Under the pieces are notes generated by a model. The model was given only the letters and a program-made list of their open reading frames with translations, was not told the DNA's origin and did no database searches. A DNA stretch of 64,000 nucleotides from Muribaculaceae bacterium (GTDB lineage Bacteria; Bacteroidota; Bacteroidia; Bacteroidales; Muribaculaceae). Shown here one piece after another: positions 1 through 7,659 of this stretch. The DNA is taken from positions 40,615 through 104,614 of the forward strand of contig JAFOXR010000012.1 in assembly GCA_017391675.1 (NCBI GenBank), given 5' to 3'. Each line of letters begins with the position of its first letter. Within the stretch, counting starts at the first letter, position 1. A program made the translations under genes and the position numbers.

Positions 1-4
1 CCCA

Positions 5-814
5 TTAACGCTTCATTTTGTCAAGTAGCCTATATTTCACTTGCATCTTTACACACACAGGCAACTTAGGCACAATCGCCGATGCCATTTTATTAAGCAA
101 TCCGTTTACATATTGCGATTTGCGCTTGAACAAGCGTTTTAATGCTCCACGAACAAACTTCTGAGGAGTAGCCAGCACGCCTATCTTAACAGCAAAATTC
201 TGCAGATTTTTAGGTAAGCCGAACAAGTCGGTTGCTATTCCGCCGGGGCAAGCCACCATCACGCACACTCCGCTATCTCGCAATTCAAGATTCATAGCAC
301 GCGAAAGCACCTGAATGTAGGATTTTGTAGCAGAATACATAGCAATGCCTGGCATCGGCATCCAGCACGACATTGACGACATATTAAGGATATATCCGCC
401 CCCTCGCTTTTTCATGTCTTCGGCAAATGTACGGCAAAGCTGAGTAACAGCTCTCATATGCAAGTCCACAAAAAGATTAAGATGCTCAGGACTCATATCC
501 ACAACCTCTTTAAACGCAAACACTCCTGCATTATTAACGAGAATGTTCACATCTATTCCGTTTGTTCTGCAATAATCCATGAGAAAATCGGCACAATCCT
601 GCTCGCACAGGTCCTTGTAGCAGGCATAGAACTTCTGGTCGGGATATCCTTGTGCCAATTCGGCACACACCCTGTTAAGTTCAGCTTCCTGATTGCTCAC
701 AAGCACTACGCTCGCACCACGCTCAGCCAACTGCCTGGAGAACTCCAACCCTATTCCGCTGGAAGCGCCTGTAACAAGGGCTGTCTTGCCTATGCAATTA
801 CACTTCTGTGCCAT
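5..814 (-). CDS. Short-chain dehydrogenase/reductase, candidate 3-beta-hydroxysteroid dehydrogenase
   Basis: A 269-residue classical SDR, an NAD(P)-dependent oxidoreductase of alcohols and ketones. The cofactor glycine motif TGASSGIG lies at residues 15-22, NNAG at 94-97, the serine region NMSS at 144-147, and the catalytic YxxxK is Y160/K164. The start overlaps the end of the upstream flavin reductase gene by 17 bases, so it is the third gene of an operon with a 5-alpha-reductase and an Old Yellow Enzyme. In gut Bacteroidetes such a trio (5AR, 5BR and 3-beta-HSDH) has been linked to conversion of 3-oxo bile acids to isoallo forms. The SDR class is certain; the steroid substrate is inferred from the neighbours. 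A general fatty-acyl or ketone reductase is the alternative. Confidence 0.88.
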   Translation of the reverse strand: MAQKCNCIGKTALVTGASSGIGLEFSRQLAERGASVVLVSNQEAELNRVCAELAQGYPDQKFYACYKDLCEQDCADFLMDYCRTNGIDVNILVNNAGVFAFKEVVDMSPEHLNLFVDLHMRAVTQLCRTFAEDMKKRGGGYILNMSSMSCWMPMPGIAMYSATKSYIQVLSRAMNLELRDSGVCVMVACPGGIATDLFGLPKNLQNFAVKIGVLATPQKFVRGALKRLFKRKSQYVNGLLNKMASAIVPKLPVCVKMQVKYRLLDKMKR

Positions 815-2036
815 TCTCGCTCTTTATCCTGTCTATTTCAGCCTTTATATTATCGGGCAAGTCATTCCTGTGCTTATGGCATGCCATTTCCAAAGAATAC
901 ATTCGCGCGATGCAATAATTAACATGATCACAGCCGCACCGTTCCTCCCCATGCCGCATACGATTCACGAAATCGGGCTCATTAATAAGCGCACGCCCCA
1001 TCTGGAACGCTTCAAAACCACTTCTCAGCACCTTTTCAATACCAGTGCGGGAAGAACAGCCTCCCACATATATTAGCGGAATCTGCACATTCTTTCTCAC
1101 TTCCAGTGCATCATCAAGGAAATACAAATCCTTGTAAGGTTCTGTCTTTATCATATATTTGCCCACTGCACGCACACCATACTTCAGCCACCATTGCTTC
1201 ATATAGTGAGTCATCGTAGTGATAGGCATTTCACCACGCATCACATACATAGGAGCCTTGCTCACGAATCCTCCGCTAAGCACCAGTCCGTCGGCACCAA
1301 GCTGTTCCAGTTCTTTGGCTATTACAATCCCTTCTTCCAGTCCGTTTCCGCCCTTGAATCCGTCACGCATATTAGTCTTCACGACCACTGCGATTTCTCC
1401 ATTAGCAGCCTCCATTACCTTTTCCATACACATGCGCATGAAGTTCATTCGGTTATCAAGGCTACCGCCATACTTATCGCGGCGGCGATTGGTATATGGC
1501 GACAGGAACTGGCTTATAAGATATCCATGTCCGGCATGAATTTCCACACAATCAAATCCTGCGTCCTTAGCCAAACGGACTGCATATCCGAACTTATCGG
1601 CCATTTCCATCAGTTCCTCTTCGTTCATTCCTCGCACTATGGTAGGCGAGTACAGGTTAAAACCAGTTGATGCCGAAATAGGGACTTGTCCAGCAGTGCC
1701 TATGTGAGACATATTCCCGCAGTGTCCCAACTGAATCGAAGCCTTAGCACCCACTGAATGCAGGTCATCGGTAAGATCGCGCAACGATGACACTATGTCA
1801 CGGCGCATCCACAACTGATTGTCAAAGGACAGACCGCTTCGGCTCACCGATGCATAAGCAATGGTAGTCATGCCTATCCCTCCTCTGGCAACCGACATGT
1901 GATAGTCATAGAGCATCTGCGACGGCTTATGATCGGGGCACATATTCTCAAATGCGGCCGACCTTATTGAGCGGTTCCTCAATGTCACAGGTCCTATCTT
2001 TACCGGAGTAAACAGCAATGAATCTTTCAGTTCCAT
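798..2036 (-). CDS. Old Yellow Enzyme-type NADH:flavin oxidoreductase, candidate steroid 5-beta-reductase
   Basis: A 412-residue FMN-binding TIM-barrel enzyme that reduces activated C=C bonds. The family signature HAGHGYLISQFLSP is at residues 167-180 and the QLGHCG strand at 102-107. The protein ends shortly after the barrel, so it lacks the FAD/NADH domain of BaiCD or dienoyl-CoA reductase. It keeps a Cys-rich tail (C367, C369, C375, C386) resembling, but not clearly matching, the 4Fe-4S motif of those longer enzymes. It starts 3 bases after the 5-alpha-reductase stop and overlaps the SDR gene, so the three are co-transcribed. The OYE-type partner of this gut cluster is the 5-beta-reductase (delta-4-3-ketosteroid reduction). 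Family certain, substrate inferred. Confidence 0.88.
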   Translation of the reverse strand: MELKDSLLFTPVKIGPVTLRNRSIRSAAFENMCPDHKPSQMLYDYHMSVARGGIGMTTIAYASVSRSGLSFDNQLWMRRDIVSSLRDLTDDLHSVGAKASIQLGHCGNMSHIGTAGQVPISASTGFNLYSPTIVRGMNEEELMEMADKFGYAVRLAKDAGFDCVEIHAGHGYLISQFLSPYTNRRRDKYGGSLDNRMNFMRMCMEKVMEAANGEIAVVVKTNMRDGFKGGNGLEEGIVIAKELEQLGADGLVLSGGFVSKAPMYVMRGEMPITTMTHYMKQWWLKYGVRAVGKYMIKTEPYKDLYFLDDALEVRKNVQIPLIYVGGCSSRTGIEKVLRSGFEAFQMGRALINEPDFVNRMRHGEERCGCDHVNYCIARMYSLEMACHKHRNDLPDNIKAEIDRIKSENGTEV

Positions 2037-2039
2037 ATA

Positions 2040-2819
2040 TTAATATATAAAAGGGATTATCCTACGCAGATTAAGTTTGGTGAATTCTTCTCCGAATTCT
2101 TGTTCGTAGCGACGATGTATACGCCATGCACGAGGTGCCAGATTGGCAAATGTCCACCAGGCAAACATCAATCCTGCACAAGACCATGTCATGACGGCAA
2201 AACCCACCCATTCGGTAAACTCGCCCAGATAGTTTGCGCTTGACACATAGCGGAACATTCCTCCTCGAGGAATATAGTGGCGAGTATCACCCGGCTTGCG
2301 AAGATTTCTGATTATATAGTCGCTATTCAAGTTAATGACCATTCCCACTATGAATATTACAACACCTGCCACAAATTGCGGTGTATACAACCAGTCCATG
2401 CCATACATTTCATCGGGAGATACATAGAATATCCAACCGCCTTGCATATAAGCGTTTATCACATTAAACACCATTCCCATAAGAACAATGAGGATAGGCA
2501 TTCGGTTCTTTCCTCGCATTAGCATAGGGAAAATGAATGAACGCTGGAAATAATGCAACTGGAACAGGAGGAAAAACACTAGGGGTACAACCTCGGTTCT
2601 TCGTTCGGAGTTCCACCATAGCAGGCACATCACGATGAATACCGGTGCTTCCATCAGCACCCAACCAACTTTATTATTGATTGACATGCCCCATTTCTTG
2701 TTGTACATCATTCCGTAACCTGCGCCTACAAAATATAATGCGACGAACACTATCGCCCCCATTATTGCCATGCACATCAGCACTTTATCAAAGAATGAAG
2801 CATCAAAAATCCAGTCCAT
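2040..2819 (-). CDS. SRD5A-type 3-oxo-5-alpha-steroid 4-dehydrogenase (5-alpha-reductase)
   Basis: A 259-residue polytopic membrane enzyme, the usual length for eukaryotic SRD5A1. It shows the family landmarks in order: WVLMEAP (53-59) with the conserved Glu at 57, LHYFQRSFIFP (88-98), NSD and LRKPGDT (165-179), IPRGG (183-187), ANYLGEFTEW (195-204) and a C-terminal IPFIY. These match human SRD5A proteins, recalled from memory, far better than generic DUF1295 proteins do. Reaction expected: NADPH-dependent 5-alpha reduction of a 3-oxo-delta-4-steroid in the inner membrane. The Gln that precedes the conserved Glu in human enzymes (Q56 of SRD5A2) is Met here, so the substrate pocket may differ. 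First gene of the operon, behind a TAACTTTG promoter. Confidence 0.9.
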   Translation of the reverse strand: MDWIFDASFFDKVLMCMAIMGAIVFVALYFVGAGYGMMYNKKWGMSINNKVGWVLMEAPVFIVMCLLWWNSERRTEVVPLVFFLLFQLHYFQRSFIFPMLMRGKNRMPILIVLMGMVFNVINAYMQGGWIFYVSPDEMYGMDWLYTPQFVAGVVIFIVGMVINLNSDYIIRNLRKPGDTRHYIPRGGMFRYVSSANYLGEFTEWVGFAVMTWSCAGLMFAWWTFANLAPRAWRIHRRYEQEFGEEFTKLNLRRIIPFIY

Positions 2820-2843
2820 AACAATCCATAATTTTTAGACAAT

Positions 2844-2851
2844 CAAAGTTA
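2844..2851 (-). promoter_or_regulatory. Bacteroidota -7 box for the steroid reductase operon
   Basis: On the minus strand TAACTTTG matches TAnnTTTG. It lies 25 bases upstream of the 5-alpha-reductase start, giving a short leader and no sign of a separate regulator. Confidence 0.65.
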
Positions 2852-2900
2852 CAAAAAAAGATTTTTCCACAAAATATTTTTCTCATATACATCAATAATA

Positions 2901-2935
2901 GGTTCACAACAGCAAATTGTATAGACATTTGAACC
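2901..2935. repeat. Inverted repeat upstream of the TonB receptor gene
   Basis: GGTTCA (2901-2906) is repeated as TGAACC (2930-2935) with a 23-base spacer. It lies about 50 bases before the receptor start, where an operator for a metal-responsive regulator or an RNA hairpin could sit. Six-base arms can arise by chance. Confidence 0.3.
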
Positions 2936-2981
2936 ACAGAAATAGAATATGCGTTTAATAAAAAACTAAAAAATTTATATT

Positions 2982-4997
2982 ATGAACACTAAATCTATAG
3001 CCCTTATTCTTCTATGCTCTTTGATTGGAGCAGACTATTGTTTAGCACACGAGCCACAGCGCGACAGCACAATGGCCATGACACTTAGCGAAATAACCGT
3101 TACAAAACAGCTGAATCATCTGAACGGAATAGCCAAAGTGGACTTAACCATGAATCCGGTAAATTCATCTCAGGAAGTGCTGCGATACATTCCAGGACTG
3201 TTCATCGCTCAGCATGCGGGAGGCGGGAAGGCAGAACAGATGTTTCTGCGAGGTTTTGACATTGACCACGGAACCGACATTAATATCACCGTAGACGGCG
3301 TGCCGGTAAACATGGTATCACATGCCCACGGGCAGGGCTATGCCGATTTGCACTTCCTGCAACCCGAAGCCATTGAAACCATCGACTTTGACAAAGGGCC
3401 TTACAATGCCCAGAAGGGAGACCTCGCAACTGCCGGATATGTTGCATTCAAGACCAAAGACCGTATCGCCAATGAAGCGACAGTTGAGATAGGTCAATTC
3501 AACACTCAACGCTACCACTTGTCTTATTCGCTAATGAACAATCGCGACAATAGTCTTTATGTGAGCAGCAGTTTCCTCAACAGCGATGGTTACTTTGATT
3601 CTCCGCAGAATTTCAAACGACTCAACCTCATGGCAAAATACTCCCACTGGAGCGACCACTCCCGATTCAATGTCATTCTGTCCCACTTCAACAGTTCCTG
3701 GGACGCATCGGGACAAATTCCCGACCGAGCTGTGTCACAAGGCCTTATTTCACGATGGGGAGCAATTGATGATACCGAAGGGGGAAACACTTCCCGTTCC
3801 GACATCAACTTCATTCACTCCCTGACTCTTGACAACGGCGCAACAGTAAAAAGCAACGCTTGGCTATCACATTACAAGTTCAATCTGTTTTCCAACTTCA
3901 CATTTTTTCTAAACGACTCGATTAACGGCGACCAGATAAACCAATCGGAAAACCGCATGACAGGAGGTGCCAATACTGAATACAGCCAGAAAACGCACTG
4001 GGGAAACAGCCTGTGGAATATCAATGCAGGTGCAAGTTTCAGATATGATGCCATCGACAATCTTGCCCTTTATCACACCATAAGCCGAAAACGCATTGGC
4101 ACCTATGCGCTTGGCGATGTTAATGAAAGTTGCCTATCGGGCTTTGTCAGCGCTGGCATTGAAATAGGCAAATGGTTCATAAATCCTGCAGCAAGAATAG
4201 ATTATTTCTCCTTCGCCTATTCCGACAAGACTCAGGACACATATAGCAACAAAGGCATAAGCAAGGCCGTAATAAGCCCTAAATTGAACTTTATTTACAA
4301 TGCATCTCCTTCTCTCCAGTTGTTCTGGAAGAACGGAAAAGGATTCCATAGCAACGATGCCAGAGTTGTCGTTGCACAAAACGGGAAATCCATACTGCCA
4401 GCCGGTTATGGTTCCGACTTAGGATTTTTCTGGAAACCTAGACACAATATTGCAATTAATGCTGCAGCATGGTTCCTATGGCTAGAACAGGAATTCGTTT
4501 ATGTAGGCGATGAGGCTGTTGTTGAGCCTAGTGGAAAGAGCCGACGATTAGGATTAGACTTGGGACTTCGCTGGCAATTCCTGAAGAATTTCTATTTCCA
4601 GGCCGACTACACCTACTGTCATGCAAGAAGCATAGGAGAGCCTAACGGTCAGGACTATATCCCGCTCGCTCCTGTTCACACGCTTGTTGCCGGACTTAAC
4701 TACCAGAACAAAGGCTTCAATGCCAACCTTCGTTGCCGATACATGAGTGACCGACCTGCCAACGAGGATTATTCTATCACAGCCGACGGATACTTTATTG
4801 CCGATTTCAACGCTTCCTACCGCTACCGTATGGTTACTATAGGAACTTTCATCGAAAACCTTTTCAATGCAAAGTGGAAAGAAGCGCAATTTGCAACCGA
4901 AACACGACTGCAGAACGAACCTGTGTCAGTTACCGAACTTCACTACACTCCTGGCACTCCGTTCAATGCTAGAGCATATATAACCATTCATTTCTAA
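2982..4997 (+). CDS. TonB-dependent outer membrane receptor, probable cobalt/nickel uptake
   Basis: A 671-residue outer-membrane receptor. It has a signal peptide (about residues 1-22), a plug domain (roughly 35-160) with a His-containing stretch NMVSHAHGQGYADLHF, then a beta-barrel ending in Phe (IHF). It lacks the N-terminal carboxypeptidase-like domain of SusC proteins, so it is a classical metal or cofactor type rather than a glycan importer. The stop is 14 bases before the cbiM-like gene, and the whole block (receptor, CbiM, CbiQ, CbiO) runs on one strand. That context suggests passage of cobalt, nickel or a chelate across the outer membrane. No cobalamin riboswitch is visible upstream. 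Receptor class certain, substrate inferred. Confidence 0.88.
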   Translation: MNTKSIALILLCSLIGADYCLAHEPQRDSTMAMTLSEITVTKQLNHLNGIAKVDLTMNPVNSSQEVLRYIPGLFIAQHAGGGKAEQMFLRGFDIDHGTDINITVDGVPVNMVSHAHGQGYADLHFLQPEAIETIDFDKGPYNAQKGDLATAGYVAFKTKDRIANEATVEIGQFNTQRYHLSYSLMNNRDNSLYVSSSFLNSDGYFDSPQNFKRLNLMAKYSHWSDHSRFNVILSHFNSSWDASGQIPDRAVSQGLISRWGAIDDTEGGNTSRSDINFIHSLTLDNGATVKSNAWLSHYKFNLFSNFTFFLNDSINGDQINQSENRMTGGANTEYSQKTHWGNSLWNINAGASFRYDAIDNLALYHTISRKRIGTYALGDVNESCLSGFVSAGIEIGKWFINPAARIDYFSFAYSDKTQDTYSNKGISKAVISPKLNFIYNASPSLQLFWKNGKGFHSNDARVVVAQNGKSILPAGYGSDLGFFWKPRHNIAINAAAWFLWLEQEFVYVGDEAVVEPSGKSRRLGLDLGLRWQFLKNFYFQADYTYCHARSIGEPNGQDYIPLAPVHTLVAGLNYQNKGFNANLRCRYMSDRPANEDYSITADGYFIADFNASYRYRMVTIGTFIENLFNAKWKEAQFATETRLQNEPVSVTELHYTPGTPFNARAYITIHF

Positions 4998-5011
4998 ACA
5001 CACGACCTATC

Positions 5012-5971
5012 ATGCACATGAACGACGCACTGATTTCTCCTGCAGTTGCAGGGACAATAGGAATCATATCTGCAGCAACGCTTGCGGTTGCTCTCAAAAA
5101 AGTTAAGCACAGCAGTTCCAACGGGATAATACCGCTCATGGGGGTAATGGGAGCCTTTATCTTTGTAGCGCAAATGATAAATTTCGCTATTCCTGGAACG
5201 GGTTCAAGCGGTCATATAATAGGTGCGATAATCCTAGCGGCAATACTAGGACCTTGGGCAGCTATTACGGTACTGTCCACTGTGCTGATAATCCAATGCC
5301 TGCTTTTTGCCGACGGCGGACTGATGGCATTAGGCTGCAACATCTTCAACATGGGCATTCTTCCGTGCCTCATAGCCTACCCTTTACTTTTCAAGCCTTT
5401 TATCCGATATCCCGTTTCGTTCGCAAAACTTTCGGCAATATCGGTCTTAACCTGTGTTTGCGCTATGGAGCTAGGGGCCTTGGCTCTAGTTGCAGAAACC
5501 ACTATATCGGGTATCACTGCCCTGCCTATGGGCAAGTTCCTGCTTTTCATGCTGCCTATACATTTCGTGATAGGAATATGTGAAGGTATGGCTACTGCCA
5601 CCATTATATACTACATACAGGAACATCAGCCATCTTTACTGCTTGAGTCCAGTCTTAACGGCTATAAAAGCTCGGTGAAATCATCTCCCATAAAATCGGC
5701 CATCATTTCTGCACTTGCAATCATTATTCTCGGAGCTACGGCTGGTTACTTGGCATCGTCGCTCCCCGACGGGCTGGAATGGTCCATTGAGAATGTTACC
5801 AACGGCAGTATAATCGGCAGCAGCATTCCGTCTGCCATTACAACAATACAAGATACCACTGCCATAATGCCCGATTACGAATACCCTCTTTCGGGAATTA
5901 TAGGAAGCGTATCAGTTGTTGTGATTATATTTATAATCAGCATACTGCTAAAACCAAAGACAAAGCCATGA
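5012..5971 (+). CDS. cbiM: ECF transporter substrate-binding component CbiM/NikM with fused CbiN-like tail
   Basis: A 319-residue integral membrane S component for Co2+ or Ni2+. The N-terminus MHMNDALISP keeps His2, which with the free amino terminus coordinates the metal in CbiM/NikM. A second conserved histidine is H68 in the GTGSSGH segment. Residues 252-257 (PDGLEW) and the following helix resemble the CbiN/NikN domain, so this is a CbiMN/NikMN-type fusion. The end overlaps the cbiQ start by 4 bases. Cobalt and nickel cannot be told apart from sequence alone. Confidence 0.88.
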   Translation: MHMNDALISPAVAGTIGIISAATLAVALKKVKHSSSNGIIPLMGVMGAFIFVAQMINFAIPGTGSSGHIIGAIILAAILGPWAAITVLSTVLIIQCLLFADGGLMALGCNIFNMGILPCLIAYPLLFKPFIRYPVSFAKLSAISVLTCVCAMELGALALVAETTISGITALPMGKFLLFMLPIHFVIGICEGMATATIIYYIQEHQPSLLLESSLNGYKSSVKSSPIKSAIISALAIIILGATAGYLASSLPDGLEWSIENVTNGSIIGSSIPSAITTIQDTTAIMPDYEYPLSGIIGSVSVVVIIFIISILLKPKTKP

Positions 5972-6753
5972 GCAAACTTGAATATGCCATATATGAACTC
6001 AACAAGACCGAGCGGCAATCGGGAGTCTCGCAAGCACTGCTCAAAATAGACACTCGGGCAAAGATTCTTGTCACTTTCCTTTTCCTCATCATGATGCTAT
6101 CCATGCCATTGCTCGACATTTCAAGGCTAATACTCTTTGCGGTCTTTCCTGTATTATTATCCCCGCTGGCTGGAATAGGATATGCATCAATTGCGCACCG
6201 GTCGCTCATTGCACTACCCTTTGTGGCGTTCATAGGCATATTCAATCCTCTGCTAGACACAAGGCCGATGTATCATATCGGCAACATTACCATATCGGCT
6301 GGGTGGGTGAGCTTCATGTCCATCATCTTGCGAGGCTTGCTTGCAACTCAAGCCGTTATACTGCTCATATTATCATCTGGGTTTCATAATATCTGCTATG
6401 CCTTGAACAGGCTTGGCGTTCCCTCTATATTCACTACTCAGCTGCTTCTTGTGCATCACTACACTTTCATCTTACTGAAAGAAGCATTGAGCATGCATCG
6501 CGCACGCAGTTCCCGCAGTTTCGGCAAGAGTTCCTACTCCCTCAAGACCTGGGGAGTATTCATCGGACAACTGCTTCTGCGCACCATTCGGCATGGCAGC
6601 AATGTATACCGAGCCATGACTGCACGAGGATTCACAGGCAGGACAATCCTTGCGGGCAATCGCTTGTCATGGTCTGCCAAAGATACCTTATATGCAATCA
6701 TAGCAAGTACAGCCATAATTCTATTACGATTCACCAATCTTTTCATGTTATGA
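5968..6753 (+). CDS. cbiQ: ECF transporter transmembrane component CbiQ
   Basis: A 261-residue T component that couples the metal-binding membrane protein to the ATPase. It has several membrane helices and the two cytoplasmic coupling motifs of the family: RARSSR at residues 178-183 and AMTARGFTG beginning at 216 (canonical A-x-x-x-R-G). It overlaps the preceding gene by 4 bases and the ATPase gene by 4 bases (ATGA), so expression is probably translationally coupled. The single ATPase gene suggests a CbiO homodimer, as in dedicated Co/Ni systems. Confidence 0.9.
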   Translation: MSKLEYAIYELNKTERQSGVSQALLKIDTRAKILVTFLFLIMMLSMPLLDISRLILFAVFPVLLSPLAGIGYASIAHRSLIALPFVAFIGIFNPLLDTRPMYHIGNITISAGWVSFMSIILRGLLATQAVILLILSSGFHNICYALNRLGVPSIFTTQLLLVHHYTFILLKEALSMHRARSSRSFGKSSYSLKTWGVFIGQLLLRTIRHGSNVYRAMTARGFTGRTILAGNRLSWSAKDTLYAIIASTAIILLRFTNLFML

Positions 6754-7499
6754 GCCACCACTATCTGTCATTTGAAAATGTGAGCTATACCTATCCCGAC
6801 GGGACAGCTGCACTTAAAAGCATAAGTTTTCTCATCAATCACGGAGAGAAAGTTGCCATAATTGGAGCAAATGGAGCCGGTAAATCCACACTCATAATGC
6901 ACACCAACGGGCTTCTGCTTCCCGATTCAGGAACTGTGAATGTAGGCAATATTAAAATTACCAAGCAAACTCTGCCTCTCATTCGCCAATCGGTAGGATT
7001 GGTGTTCCAGAATGCCGACGACCAACTGTTCATGCCCACTGTTTATGACGATGTGGCTTTCGGTGTCATTAACATGAATCTGCCTCAGAGTGAAATCGAC
7101 AGACGAGTAACACAGGCGCTTAACGACACAAACTCCTATCATCTCAAGGACAAGGCCAGCTATCAGCTATCTGGCGGGCAAAAACGGAATATCGCCATCG
7201 CCACAGTGCTTGCTATGGAACCTAATATTCTGGTAATGGACGAGCCTACAGCAAACCTCGATTCAAAATCTCGGCGGAATCTTATTAATCTCATTAAATC
7301 GTTCTCACACACTTGCATCATTGCCACACACGACCTTGATTTAGCGTGGGAAATATGCCCCCGCACCATTATAATGGCAAACGGAAGCATAATCGCTGAC
7401 GGAAGCACAAGAGAACTCCTAACCGACACCAATCTTCTCAACAAAACCGAACTGGAACAGCCCTACCAGGCAAGATATCCTATTAACGGCTCAGTGTAA
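6750..7499 (+). CDS. cbiO: ECF transporter ATP-binding protein CbiO
   Basis: A 249-residue ABC ATPase that powers the cobalt/nickel importer. Walker A GANGAGKST is at residues 39-47, the Q-loop in VFQNADDQLF (about 85-94, typical of ECF ATPases), signature LSGGQKR at 140-146, Walker B ILVMDEP at 160-166, and an ATHD switch histidine follows. The frame is open further upstream to 6669, but the ATG at 6750 gives the normal CbiO N-terminus and a 4-base ATGA overlap with cbiQ, so I chose it. Last gene of the metal-uptake block. Confidence 0.92.
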   Translation: MSHHYLSFENVSYTYPDGTAALKSISFLINHGEKVAIIGANGAGKSTLIMHTNGLLLPDSGTVNVGNIKITKQTLPLIRQSVGLVFQNADDQLFMPTVYDDVAFGVINMNLPQSEIDRRVTQALNDTNSYHLKDKASYQLSGGQKRNIAIATVLAMEPNILVMDEPTANLDSKSRRNLINLIKSFSHTCIIATHDLDLAWEICPRTIIMANGSIIADGSTRELLTDTNLLNKTELEQPYQARYPINGSV

Positions 7500-7564
7500 C
7501 GCTATTATTTCACTCGCATTCAAGCGATTTATTTAAAAATATAGGAAACTTCATTTTTTTTGAC

Positions 7565-7572
7565 TATCTTCG
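7565..7572 (+). promoter_or_regulatory. Near-consensus -7 box for the starch-binding protein gene
   Basis: TATCTTCG differs from TAnnTTTG at one position. It lies 88 bases before the start, so the transcript would carry an AT-rich leader of about 80 bases. This separates the gene from the metal transporter operon. Confidence 0.4.
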
Positions 7573-7659
7573 CCATGTTTTTAGTTATATATAAAACCAT
7601 AAACCTAAAAACACTTAATGAATAAAACTAATATTGATTCACTAATACATTAACACTAC

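Noticed and set aside
2820..2981. Cobalamin or Ni/Co riboswitch before the TonB receptor gene
   Set aside because: None of the conserved riboswitch boxes could be found in the 160 AT-rich bases; only a 6-bp inverted repeat is present.
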